NCBI GenBank assembly: GCA_023443865.1
Contig: JAEZST010000015.1
Span: 1-64,000 of the forward strand
Direction of reading: 5' to 3'
Source: Spirochaetota bacterium
Lineage (GTDB): Bacteria; Spirochaetota; Spirochaetia; Treponematales; Treponemataceae
Length of the DNA: 64,000 nt
Position 1 is the first letter of the stretch. Every line of letters starts with the position of its first letter. The notes beneath the pieces were generated by a model that saw only the letters and a program-made list of their open reading frames with translations, searched no databases and was not told the origin of the DNA. Position numbers and translations under genes: made by a program. Below, in pieces: positions 8,425 through 16,942 of this stretch.

Positions 8425-9725
8425 TTCTCCTTGGCGTACAGGGCCGTTTCTTCCACGTTCAGGGCGTTGGCCAAATCGATTATGCCCGTCTCCAGCGCGT
8501 TCCGGGCCGAAAGGACCTTGAGCTGGGCGGAGAGGTAATTCTGGCGCGCCTCGTCCAAACTGCCCTGGGTAACCAGGCCCGATTCGTACCCCTGCCCCGA
8601 AAGCTCGAACTTTCTCAGGGCGATCCGCTCGTTGAACCGGGCCAGGCGAACGGTCTCGCGGAGCTGATCCGCCGAGTCGAAAAGGGTCTCTATTTCCCTT
8701 AACGCCGCGCGCCGCGCGTCTTCGAGGGCGAGGGTCGCCTTCTCCACCGCTCCCGCGGCTTTTTTCGCCGCGACCGAGGCGGCGGAACCGGGCACGTATC
8801 CGTCCAGGGGAACGCTGACCGACACCGTCAGGGTTCCCGTCTTGGGCGCCTCCAGGTCTTTCGGCGGGTTCGCCTGGGCGCTCACCGACTCGGACACGCT
8901 CAGCGTCGGCCCGTACCGGTTTATCGTCGAGGCCAGCCGTTGGCTCTTGGCTATTTCCAGCGCGTAATAGGCCGCGATAACGTCGTAGCGCCGCTCCACG
9001 AACCCGCCAATCGACTCGGGTTTCGCGATCTCGGGAATATCTTCGGGCACCGAATCGGTAAGGCTCAGTTCCGTATCCATGGAAAGCCCCAGGAGGATAT
9101 TGAACGATTTACGCGCGTTGGCGCGGCTTTGCCGCAGGTTGAGCAAATCCTGTTCGAGGCTCGCCCGGGTATACTGGGCGGTCAGGTAATCCAGCTCCGA
9201 ACTAAGGCCGCTCCGGTAGTTTTCGCCCACGCGCTTTTCCTGCTCACGGGCAATCGCAAGGTTTTTCTCGCTTACCGCAACGCTTCTTTCCTGCGTTACC
9301 AGGCCGTAATACGCTTTCTTCACCTGTACCGCTAAATCGGCTTCCGCCTTTTCGTACGATACCCGCGCGGCCGCCTTTGCCAAGGCCTTTTGGCGGAGGG
9401 CCTCCCCCACGCCCCCTTGTACGGTCAGGCTCGCGCCGGCGGAAACGCTCAGCGTGGTCGCCTTAGCGGCGTCCACCGTCGCTTCGGAATTCGGCAGCGC
9501 ATGGGAGGAGGAAAGGCGGCCAGAAACGCTCAGCGAGGGTAAAAAGGCGTTCCAGGCGGAAGCGGCCTCGGTCTCGGAAACGCCGAGGGTTATGCGGGCC
9601 GATTTCAGGGCGCTATTGTTTTCGCTCGCGCCCCGCAGGGCCTCGTCCAGCGAAAGCGCCACGGTCTCCGCTCCCGCCGTCGCGGAAAGGAATGCCAGGG
9701 CGCAAAGGAACGTTATTTTTCGCAT
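8421..9725 (-). CDS. TolC-family outer membrane efflux channel
   Basis: A 434-aa protein with a signal peptide (ITFLCALAFLSATAGA) and two TolC/OEP repeats made mostly of long alpha helices, the normal length. Each repeat has the family pattern of heptad-rich helices flanking a strand, such as YYGLVTQERSVAVSEKNLAIA and the C-terminal NYLSAQLKVLSARNALETG. It provides the outer-membrane duct for the pump encoded downstream. A strong Shine-Dalgarno (GGAGGAG) precedes the ATG. It is the first gene of a three-gene operon ending at the terminator near 4120. Confidence 0.92.
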   Translation of the reverse strand: MRKITFLCALAFLSATAGAETVALSLDEALRGASENNSALKSARITLGVSETEAASAWNAFLPSLSVSGRLSSSHALPNSEATVDAAKATTLSVSAGASLTVQGGVGEALRQKALAKAAARVSYEKAEADLAVQVKKAYYGLVTQERSVAVSEKNLAIAREQEKRVGENYRSGLSSELDYLTAQYTRASLEQDLLNLRQSRANARKSFNILLGLSMDTELSLTDSVPEDIPEIAKPESIGGFVERRYDVIAAYYALEIAKSQRLASTINRYGPTLSVSESVSAQANPPKDLEAPKTGTLTVSVSVPLDGYVPGSAASVAAKKAAGAVEKATLALEDARRAALREIETLFDSADQLRETVRLARFNERIALRKFELSGQGYESGLVTQGSLDEARQNYLSAQLKVLSARNALETGIIDLANALNVEETALYAKEN

Positions 9726-9848
9726 ATCTACTCCTCCATACGATTGTGCACATCGCGTAAAAAAAGGGTACCGCCGCCGGGGGCGTTGCGGTTAATTTTA
9801 CATAATGCTTACAATCGGAAACGTTTTTCTTTATATTTTCCCGAATAC

Positions 9849-9857
9849 TGCTATACT
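9849..9857 (+). promoter_or_regulatory. Second extended -10 box (TGC-TATACT) upstream of tRNA-Ala
   Basis: TGC followed by TATACT lies about 80 bases before the tRNA promoter -10, with no clear -35. It could be a tandem promoter for the tRNA unit or start a short RNA. No gene lies directly downstream other than the tRNA. Confidence 0.3.
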
Positions 9858-9908
9858 GAAACCGAGGCAAAAACGCCGGACTTTATCCGGAAATGGGATT
9901 CCGGGGGA

Positions 9909-9938
9909 TTGACCTTCGGGAATGGATTTTGCTATACT
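9909..9938 (+). promoter_or_regulatory. Strong sigma-70 type promoter for tRNA-Ala
   Basis: TTGACC at 9909-9914 and TATACT at 9933-9938 are separated by 18 bases; TGC stands directly before the -10. The tRNA 5' end follows 11 bases after the -10. The same TTGACC-18-TATACT layout drives the rpmH operon at the other end of the window. Confidence 0.8.
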
Positions 9939-9949
9939 CATCTTGCCTC

Positions 9950-10023
<74 letters not shown>

Positions 10024-10063
10024 CGAGTCTCTTCTTATTTAGCCAATCAAAAAACGGACGCGT

Positions 10064-11689
10064 ATGGACGATCTTGGTCTCGATCCCGAATTGGCAGCAC
10101 TTCTCGATAATACACCGGTTGAACGGTCTTCTTCGCCGAAAAAGCATTCTTTTTTTTCGAATTCCCGCGACGCCAGCATCGAAACCGAAACCTCGAACGT
10201 CGATCTCACGAAAACCTCCTTCCCCGCGGTTACCAAATTCCTTTCGGATACCCCGGCCAAGCACTACGACGATCCCGCTTATTACAAGCGCGTCCTCGGC
10301 AACGAAAACGAAACCGCCCAGCGGCTCCACAATCTCCTCGCGAAATACCTGACCTGCCAAGACCCGAAGGACCGCGGGGTATACCGGCAGCAGCTCATTA
10401 CCGCCTATTGGGACTTCACCCAAAACCTCGCGCTCAAGGCGGGCAGCGGCCGCATCGAACCCTCTAAAAAAATGGCCCTCCGATTCGGGATCATCCTGCC
10501 GACGCTCCTTACGCTGGATCAGAAAGACCTTTTCGCCAAGGTACTTGAGGACAACGTCTACCAGGAACCGGTCTTCTACCTGGACGAATGGTTCAGGGAA
10601 ATCGGCGCCGGAAAAATCGGCCCCTCGAGCACGGACGAGGCCAAGACCACCCGCAAGGACGAGTCTTCGCGCATGCAGCAGCTTCTTTCCAAGGCGGAAG
10701 GCAAGCTCCAGAGCGCCGAAAACCTGGTGCGCGCGAAATCGGAAGAACGGGAGCGGACGGAAGCCGAATTACGCGCGAAAATCGAATCCATTTTTCAGCA
10801 CGATTCCCTTCCCGGCTTCTCCGGCGTAAAGGCCGCGTACACCGACGCGCAAAAAAGGGCCATGAGCGATATCTCGGAAACGCTTCGGAAGCTCGCGCAA
10901 CAAGACAAGGAACTGCAGAATTTTATCCGCGATTTCAGCGAAGCCGACACGGACGTCCATACCCTCCAGCAAAAGGTTGATTCCTCGGGCGGGGGAACGA
11001 CGAACGTTTCGGGAATCCAGGTCGAATTCGATACCGTCCGCCAGATGGCCAAAATGACCTGCGGGCGCCAGGGCAACCATTTCCCCATCTGTACCCGGGA
11101 GTATTTCCACCTTTCCCCGCGGGAACTCGGCACGCGCGAGAACGTGCTGGATACGCTCCGCTGGATCGAGGAAATCGACCCGGAGGCCTATTGCCGCCAA
11201 TACAAATCGCAGCTTAATCGCATACCGCCCTACGTCGTACTCATCCCGTCCTACGGCGAATACGGCTTTTGCTGGGAACCCTTCGACCGCTACAACCGCG
11301 TGACCAGCCGCGGCCGCATCGCCATTCCCATGTACGGGAAAAGCCTCCGCATCGCCGTGCTCACCGCGGTAGCCGACCTGCGCTGGCAGGTCGCGAAGGA
11401 GAAAGCCTCCTACTACTGGATGGAAGAAGGCCTGACCGGAAACTACTATCAGTGGTTCCAGGCCCAAAAGCTCAAGGGCGACGTGAAAGAATATTTCATC
11501 AACGACTATCTTTTGTGGATGCTGAAGGAAAGCGACGGGATACAGAAGCTGGACAAGGAAGTGAGAAAGGTATTCTGGCGCTATATGCCCTTCCGTCAGG
11601 AAATCAAGGACAAGCTCAAGGTTCGCGCCCAGGTCTACCAGGAACTGTGCCAGCGGGACATGAACCGCGCCATGTCCGACGGGTACTGA
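10064..11689 (+). CDS. Unrecognised coiled-coil protein downstream of tRNA-Ala
   Basis: A 541-aa protein, not recognised as any named family. No signal peptide or membrane segment is seen. Residues 1-60 are Ser/Asp/Asn-rich and probably disordered. Residues 60-190 look helical. Residues about 200-310 are strongly charged and heptad-like (LLSKAEGKLQSAENLVRAKS, then ISETLRKLAQQDKELQNF), a likely coiled coil. Residues 350-541 form an aromatic-rich domain with several Cys (CGRQGNHFPICTREYFHL; YCRQY; FCWEPFDRY) and conserved-looking PPYVVLIPSYGEYGFCWEPF. There is no Shine-Dalgarno at the ATG, and the tRNA promoter is the nearest upstream, so co-transcription with the tRNA is likely. A strong terminator follows. 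Confidence 0.75.
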   Translation: MDDLGLDPELAALLDNTPVERSSSPKKHSFFSNSRDASIETETSNVDLTKTSFPAVTKFLSDTPAKHYDDPAYYKRVLGNENETAQRLHNLLAKYLTCQDPKDRGVYRQQLITAYWDFTQNLALKAGSGRIEPSKKMALRFGIILPTLLTLDQKDLFAKVLEDNVYQEPVFYLDEWFREIGAGKIGPSSTDEAKTTRKDESSRMQQLLSKAEGKLQSAENLVRAKSEERERTEAELRAKIESIFQHDSLPGFSGVKAAYTDAQKRAMSDISETLRKLAQQDKELQNFIRDFSEADTDVHTLQQKVDSSGGGTTNVSGIQVEFDTVRQMAKMTCGRQGNHFPICTREYFHLSPRELGTRENVLDTLRWIEEIDPEAYCRQYKSQLNRIPPYVVLIPSYGEYGFCWEPFDRYNRVTSRGRIAIPMYGKSLRIAVLTAVADLRWQVAKEKASYYWMEEGLTGNYYQWFQAQKLKGDVKEYFINDYLLWMLKESDGIQKLDKEVRKVFWRYMPFRQEIKDKLKVRAQVYQELCQRDMNRAMSDGY

Positions 11690-11710
11690 CGGCGCCGCGG
11701 CCGAAAGCCC

Positions 11711-11757
11711 AAAAAAAAGCGAACCGCCCCATCGGGGTACCGGTTCGCTTTTTTTTT
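11711..11757. terminator. Bidirectional terminator
   Basis: GCGAACCG at 11719-11726 pairs with CGGTTCGC at 11741-11748, with extra pairing CCCC/GGGG inside. Nine T follow on the plus strand and eight A precede, so it works in both directions. It separates the coiled-coil gene from the convergent lspA cluster. Confidence 0.92.
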
Positions 11758-11764
11758 CGCGGTC

Positions 11765-12049
11765 TCAATCCCGCTTGGGCTTCTTGTGCCGGGCGGCGAA
11801 CAGGGGAGAAAGCTTGTCCCCCAGATTGAAGCGCTCGATCACCCATCGGGTGAGTTTCTGGTAAATGATCATGGCGATTAACACCCCGCCCACGAAGGCG
11901 AAGGGAACGAGCGACGCCGTTTTATCGCCGAGCGCGCCGCTCACCCTCGACAGCGCGAAAAGAAGCGCCAAGATGCACAGCAGGGCGAGCACCAGGTTCA
12001 CGAGCGTACCGCCAATAATAAACAGCACGGTATTCATTTTTTTGTTCAT
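11765..12049 (-). CDS. Small two-helix membrane protein next to lspA
   Basis: A 94-aa protein with two hydrophobic segments (about residues 6-32 and 46-64) and a basic C-terminal tail (AARHKKPKRD). Its start overlaps the stop of lspA by four bases, so the two are translated together. The pairing with signal peptidase II suggests a link to lipoprotein processing or the membrane, but that is inference from position; no catalytic motif is visible. Confidence 0.75.
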   Translation of the reverse strand: MNKKMNTVLFIIGGTLVNLVLALLCILALLFALSRVSGALGDKTASLVPFAFVGGVLIAMIIYQKLTRWVIERFNLGDKLSPLFAARHKKPKRD

Positions 12050-12585
12050 GCCTTATCTCCTTCCCCGGTCTCTTGGCCCGCGCCCCTGGCCGCGATGAAA
12101 AGCGACGCCATCAGGATTATGCCGCACACCACGACGCTCGAATCGGCCACGTTAAAGGTGGGCCAGCGCTCAAGGCCAAAGAGCCCGTAAAATTTCACGT
12201 CCAGGAAATCCAAAACGCCTTCCGGGCGAAAGAAGCGGTCAATGAGGTTTCCAAGGCCGCCCCCGATAATGCCCGCGATGCACCAGCGCTGCAGCCGGGT
12301 CAGGTCCTCGCTACGGAAATAGACGAAGGACACCACGGCGATCACCGCGAGGGGAAGCAGCCCGAAGGCGACGGCGCGAATGTCCGACGAAAGGCCGCTC
12401 CCCATACTGAAGGCGATACCCGGGTTATACACCCGGATTATCCTGAAAAAGTCGCCGAAGAGGGTAAAGCCGACCGACCAGGGCCGAACGGTCAGCGTAA
12501 CGATCCATTTCGACAGTTGGTCCGCCAAAATCACGGCAAGGGTGAGAGAAAAGGGCAATGCCTTCTCAAGGTTTTTAACGTTCAT
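12046..12585 (-). CDS. lspA: Lipoprotein signal peptidase (signal peptidase II)
   Basis: A 179-aa inner-membrane aspartyl protease that removes the signal peptide from prolipoproteins after lipid attachment. Four hydrophobic segments are present. Family motifs include ADQLSKWIV near residue 21, VYNPGIAFS near 52, GGGLGNLIDRFF holding the first catalytic Asp, and FNVADSSV holding the second. The usual length is 160-180 aa. The Shine-Dalgarno GGAAGGAT precedes the ATG. It is followed by a small membrane protein with ATGA overlap and preceded by the Nif3-like gene. Spirochetes are rich in lipoproteins; the large lipoprotein at 30541-33174 is a likely substrate. Confidence 0.95.
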   Translation of the reverse strand: MNVKNLEKALPFSLTLAVILADQLSKWIVTLTVRPWSVGFTLFGDFFRIIRVYNPGIAFSMGSGLSSDIRAVAFGLLPLAVIAVVSFVYFRSEDLTRLQRWCIAGIIGGGLGNLIDRFFRPEGVLDFLDVKFYGLFGLERWPTFNVADSSVVVCGIILMASLFIAARGAGQETGEGDKA

Positions 12586-12600
12586 ATCCTTCCTTCGGGC

Positions 12601-13362
12601 TCACAGGCCCGTGGGCACGTCGATAAAGAGCGTCTCGATCCCGGTTTCCCGGGCGAGTCTTTCCGCGATGAGCCGCGGTCCCACGGTCTCGGTCTGATAA
12701 TGCCCCCCGGCTATGACCGTTATCCCGCTTTCCAGGGCGGCATGGTACTGCTGGTGGCCTATCTCGCCGGTTACGTAACAGTCTAGACCGAGCCGTATCG
12801 CCTGCTCGGTCTCGTCGGCCCCGCCGCCGGAAACCACGGCGAGGGTCCGAATCTTGTCAGGCCCGAATGGTAGCACATGCAGCGGTTTTTTGCCATCGGG
12901 GAACAATCGGCCCAGCAGGGCGTCGAGGGACAGGGGCTCGGGAAAGCGGCCCCGGAACCCGATGGTCGCGCCGTGCCATTCACCGAAGGGTTCCAGACCT
13001 TCCAAACCGAGCCGCTCGGCGATTCCCGCGTTATTGCCGCACTCGGCGTGGGCGTCGAGGGGAAGGTGGCTCGCGTAGAGCGCGAGGTTTCCCTCCAGCA
13101 TCCGCTTCACGATTCGGTAATGGCGGCCGCGAAGGGCGAGGCTCCTTCCCCAGAAAAGCCCGTGGTGCACGAACAGGAGCCCGGCGCCGGCCTGAATCGC
13201 CCGCTCCACCGTCTCGAGGCAGGCGTCCACCGCGAAGGCGACGCGGCGTACGTCCGAGCCGTCGTTATCCACCTGAATCCCGTTCAGGGAGGGGTCGGGA
13301 CCCTCGAACCGCTCGGGAGAAAGAACGCCGGAAAACCAGCGGTCAAGGTCATTGGTCGTCAT
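12601..13362 (-). CDS. Nif3-like dinuclear metal center protein (DUF34)
   Basis: A 253-aa cytosolic protein of the Nif3/YqfO/YbgI family, which forms hexamers with a two-metal site; the physiological reaction is uncertain, with GTP cyclohydrolase-I-like or repair roles proposed. Metal-ligand motifs are visible: LFVHHGLFW near residue 63-71, ASHLPLDAH with the next conserved GNN near 97-110, and GGHYQTE near 225-231. It is the short form without the central PII-like insert. The start overlaps the end of the upstream membrane-protein gene by 14 bases, and lspA follows 15 bases after its stop. Confidence 0.9.
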   Translation of the reverse strand: MTTNDLDRWFSGVLSPERFEGPDPSLNGIQVDNDGSDVRRVAFAVDACLETVERAIQAGAGLLFVHHGLFWGRSLALRGRHYRIVKRMLEGNLALYASHLPLDAHAECGNNAGIAERLGLEGLEPFGEWHGATIGFRGRFPEPLSLDALLGRLFPDGKKPLHVLPFGPDKIRTLAVVSGGGADETEQAIRLGLDCYVTGEIGHQQYHAALESGITVIAGGHYQTETVGPRLIAERLARETGIETLFIDVPTGL

Positions 13363-14488
13363 TCGCGCTCCTCATGCCCGAATCGGTTTCCCGACGGGCC
13401 TCAAACCAGGCAAGAAGCCGCCTGGCGGTCAGTTCCGCGAGCTTTCGGCCCGCGTCGCGCCCGCCGCCGGATAAAAAGGCGGCCAGGGGATCGTCCGCGC
13501 CCACCTCGCCGAACCCGTACAGGTTTTCCCCCTCGCCGTAAAAAAGCAGGGCGGAAGCGCGTTCCGAACCGGGGCTCATGAACCCCGACGCGCCCCGCAA
13601 GGTCGCCGCGCCGTCGAAAGCCGCGGGAGAACCCGGCGGGAGCAGGCAGGCAACGCCCGCGAAAAGGCCCTTGTCCCGGGCCAGGGCCTCAAGGGCCACC
13701 GGAACGCCGGAGCCCTCCGCCAGAACGAAAAGGGGCAGCGAGGAACCGGATTCCTCCCGGAGTTTCCGGGCGAGGGTCAATACGTCGGTTGGGGTCGCCC
13801 CACCGTTCGCGGGCGCCGCGCCCGATGCGGCCGAACCGTCGCCCTCCCGCGCGCGCGCGATACGGCCGATCAGGTCCGCGGCTTGGGATGGCGAGAACGG
13901 GAGCGAAAGGCCCTGAAAGCCTGAACGGCCCGAAAAACGCGCTTCGGTAACGCGGTATCCCGCCTCGGCGAGGACCTGGGCGGCGGTAGAGCGCTCCCCG
14001 ATGGCCGCGGTCCCCATCAGGAGCACCGTACCAACGGCGCCCCGTTCGGCGGATTCCAGACGGTACAGCCGCGCGAGGCGGCCATAGCCGAGTTCGGCGA
14101 CCGAACGCGATTCTATCAGGGACGACGAGGGCGCCCAGGCGAGCTCGGGGGCGAAACGCGCCGATAGCCAAAGCGAGATGCCGAATAGGCCGATCAACAG
14201 CGCGTAGAAAACCTTCGTCCCCGCGCCGAACCAGTCCGACGGAAAGCCCGTGACCAGCTTAACGAGCCGCGGCAGGGTATACAGGAAGACCGCCAGCGTG
14301 AAAACCAGGGCCGGCGCGAAGGAAAGCCGAAACCGATCCCCGAACAGGGTGGCGAAAGAGAGTATCAGGGCGACCAGCGGAAGGGCCGCTATGCCCGAAA
14401 GGCGCTGGAGCGCGGAAAAGAAGGGCCGTAAAAGGGGAGGAACGAGCAACGCGAATATCAATAGTTCAGCCACGAAAAGATCGGACAT
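13349..14488 (-). CDS. Unrecognised membrane protein with a hydrolase-like C-terminal part
   Basis: A 379-aa protein from the ATG at 14488; a TTG at 14509 would add seven residues. Residues 1-120 hold about four transmembrane segments. The rest is probably cytosolic and has features that recall an alpha/beta-hydrolase fold: a strand-turn VGTVLLMGTAA, LPLFVLAEGSGVPVALEAL in the place of a nucleophile elbow (GSG rather than GxSxG fully), and a later LLFYGEGENLYGFG strand. A Gly/Ala/Pro-rich insert lies near residues 220-240. No catalytic triad can be fixed, so activity is not claimed. It is divergent from the Lon-like gene with only 41 bases between the start codons. Confidence 0.6.
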   Translation of the reverse strand: MSDLFVAELLIFALLVPPLLRPFFSALQRLSGIAALPLVALILSFATLFGDRFRLSFAPALVFTLAVFLYTLPRLVKLVTGFPSDWFGAGTKVFYALLIGLFGISLWLSARFAPELAWAPSSSLIESRSVAELGYGRLARLYRLESAERGAVGTVLLMGTAAIGERSTAAQVLAEAGYRVTEARFSGRSGFQGLSLPFSPSQAADLIGRIARAREGDGSAASGAAPANGGATPTDVLTLARKLREESGSSLPLFVLAEGSGVPVALEALARDKGLFAGVACLLPPGSPAAFDGAATLRGASGFMSPGSERASALLFYGEGENLYGFGEVGADDPLAAFLSGGGRDAGRKLAELTARRLLAWFEARRETDSGMRSANDDQ

Positions 14489-14516
14489 GATGCCCCCGTA
14501 TCGACTCAATCTGGAT

Positions 14517-14522
14517 TATACT
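14517..14522 (+). promoter_or_regulatory. -10 box TATACT, leaderless start candidate
   Basis: TATACT ends seven bases before the ATG at 14530. No Shine-Dalgarno is found between the divergent gene and the ATG, and no clear -35 is seen. Transcription would start at about the A of the ATG. Confidence 0.5.
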
Positions 14523-14529
14523 ATATAGC

Positions 14530-16887
14530 ATGCCCGTTACCGTCACAGAACTGCCCATCGATCGCGTACTATTCACCGTCCCCGAATCCGACGTTCACCG
14601 GCTTCGGGAAAACAAGCCCCGGGAGCCCATAATCGGGCAGGACAGGGCCCTCGCCGCCCTTGAACTGGGCTTGGGCATACAAAGGCCCGGCTATAACGCG
14701 TTCATCATGGGCGCGTCCGGGACCGGCAGAAGAACCGTGCTCAACGAGTTGCTGAAAAACTATAAAGCAAATACCGAGACGCTACAAGACGTGGCGTATG
14801 CCCATAACTTCAAGCGCCCCCTGGAACCGAAGGCGCTCTTCTTTCCCCCGGGACGGGGCGGCTATTTCCGGAAAACCCTTCAGGGAGCGATCGAATCCAT
14901 TCGCAGGCAAACCCTTCTCATGGTAAAGAGCGAGGTATTCGCGGCGGCGAGCAAGCGGGTCGCCTCGTCGGCGGAAGCGGAAGAGAACCAGCTCCTGACC
15001 GAATTCGAGATCGCCATGGCCGCCGAGGGCTTCAAGGTAATCCAGGTCAAGGAAGACGACGCGCGTTCCATGGACCTCATACCCGTTGTCCGCGGCGCGA
15101 CCGTCCCCTTCGACGAGCTGCAGGAACGGGCCTCGCGGGGCAAGTTTCCCCCCGAGCGGCTCAACGCCCTGCGCGAGGGGTATTACCGCAACCTGGACCG
15201 CATGTCCGAGCTTTTCAACCAAATACGGGAAAAGCGCCGCGCCACCGACCGGGGAATCCGGCAACTCAAGGCCGAATCCGCCGCCCCGATCATCGACAAC
15301 GAACTGGCCGTGCTCATCAGCCTGTGCTCCCGGGAAAACGAAAACAAACCCGCCCTGGAATTCCTCCGGGCGGTGCGCGAAGACCTCCTTTCCCGGATCG
15401 GAACCCTAACCGAGCCCTTCAAGAGCCCGGCGAGGAAGAAGCGCTTTTACGCCCGGTACGCCGTTAACCTGATCTGCGAGCACGGCGGCGAAAGATCCTA
15501 CGTGATCCACGAGGAGGTACCGACCTTCTCGAACCTCTTCGGCAGCATCGAGCCGCCCGCGGGGAACGACGACCTAGACGACGGCCACCTCAGGCTACGC
15601 CCGGGCGCGGTGCACCGGGCGGCGGGGGGAGTGCTCGTGCTCCGCCTGCAGGACCTGTTGAGCGAGGAAGGCGCCTGGCTCTACCTCAAGCGCGTGCTCC
15701 AGTCGGGGAAATGCGAAATCCAAAGCCCGCCCTCGGGAAACCACGTGCCGAGCTTCATCAAGCCGGAAGCGCTCCCGGTAGACCTCAAGGTCGTCATCAT
15801 CGGCAGCGAGCATTCCTACGATTTTCTGTACCAAGAAGACCCCGATTTCCAGAAGCTATTCAAGGTATGCGCGGAATTCGACTCGGTCATGCCCCTAAAC
15901 GACGAAAACATGAGCCACTGCATCGCCTTTATCGACGGGTTCGCCCGGGAACGGGGAGCCCTGCCCGTCGCCGACTCGGGAGTCGCCCGGATCATCGCCC
16001 ACGGGGCGCGGCTATCCGAATACCGCACCATGCTCACCACCCGCTTCACCCATATCGCGGACCTGGTCCTGGAATCTGATTTCCTCGCCCGCAAGCGCGG
16101 CGCGGCCGAAATCGACGCGGCGGCGGTCTCGGACGCCATCGAAAACCGGCGGTACCTGCACCGGCTGCCGGAGGAAAAGTACGCCGAAATGATCGGCGCC
16201 CGGGAAATCGTGCTGGACGTCGCGGGCGCCATGGTGGGCAAGGTAAACGGCCTCGCGGTCCACGACCGCGGCTACCACGCATTCGGCATACCCGTGGCGG
16301 TCACCGCGCAGGCGGGTCCCGGAAACAAGGGCGTCATCAATATCGAGCGCGAATCGGGCCTCTCAGGCGAGATTTACGACAAGGCCCACCTGATCATCCA
16401 GGGACTCCTCCACCGCAAATACGCCCGCGACCTGCCCCTGGCCCTGTCGGCGAGCATTTGCTTCGAGCAGTCCTACACCGAGGTAGACGGCGACTCGGCC
16501 TCGTGCGCGGAATTCTACGCCCTCCTTTCCGCGATCTCGGGCATCCCGCTCCGCCAAGACCTGGCCATCACCGGCAGCCTCAACCAATTGGGCGACGTTC
16601 AGCCCGTGGGCGGCGTCGCGGAAAAGATAGAGGGCTTTTTCGATACCTGCTCGCTTTTGGGCCTTTCGGGAACCCAGGGGGTTATCGTGCCCGCGCGAAA
16701 CGAGAACAACCTGATCCTCGCGGACCGGGTAGAGCGGGCCATCGCGGAAAAGCGGTTCCATCTGTGGGCCATTTCGACGGTGGACGAAGGATTGGAGATT
16801 TTTTCGGGAATTCCTGCCGATGATTTCAGGGAGCGGGTGTATACTGTGTTACGCGAGTACGCGGGCAGAATGAGGGAATACCGGTAA
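14530..16887 (+). CDS. Lon-like ATP-dependent protease (YcbZ type)
   Basis: A 785-aa cytosolic AAA+ protease of the Lon-related YcbZ class, without the classic LonA N domain. The N-terminal part has an ATP-binding loop GASGTGRRT near residues 60-68. The AAA module is interrupted by a long helical insert (about residues 120-290), as usual in this class. The C-terminal S16 protease domain has the catalytic dyad: Ser656 in DGDSAS and Lys699 in GGVAEKIEGF. It probably degrades misfolded or regulatory proteins; substrates are unknown. It is preceded by TATACT seven bases before the ATG and may be read from a leaderless mRNA. The GHKL-HDOD gene follows 55 bases later. Confidence 0.9.
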   Translation: MPVTVTELPIDRVLFTVPESDVHRLRENKPREPIIGQDRALAALELGLGIQRPGYNAFIMGASGTGRRTVLNELLKNYKANTETLQDVAYAHNFKRPLEPKALFFPPGRGGYFRKTLQGAIESIRRQTLLMVKSEVFAAASKRVASSAEAEENQLLTEFEIAMAAEGFKVIQVKEDDARSMDLIPVVRGATVPFDELQERASRGKFPPERLNALREGYYRNLDRMSELFNQIREKRRATDRGIRQLKAESAAPIIDNELAVLISLCSRENENKPALEFLRAVREDLLSRIGTLTEPFKSPARKKRFYARYAVNLICEHGGERSYVIHEEVPTFSNLFGSIEPPAGNDDLDDGHLRLRPGAVHRAAGGVLVLRLQDLLSEEGAWLYLKRVLQSGKCEIQSPPSGNHVPSFIKPEALPVDLKVVIIGSEHSYDFLYQEDPDFQKLFKVCAEFDSVMPLNDENMSHCIAFIDGFARERGALPVADSGVARIIAHGARLSEYRTMLTTRFTHIADLVLESDFLARKRGAAEIDAAAVSDAIENRRYLHRLPEEKYAEMIGAREIVLDVAGAMVGKVNGLAVHDRGYHAFGIPVAVTAQAGPGNKGVINIERESGLSGEIYDKAHLIIQGLLHRKYARDLPLALSASICFEQSYTEVDGDSASCAEFYALLSAISGIPLRQDLAITGSLNQLGDVQPVGGVAEKIEGFFDTCSLLGLSGTQGVIVPARNENNLILADRVERAIAEKRFHLWAISTVDEGLEIFSGIPADDFRERVYTVLREYAGRMREYR

Positions 16888-16942
16888 CCGCTGAACGCGC
16901 TCGGCTGGAAAAAAAACGTATCCTGGAGTAAAATACCCTATT

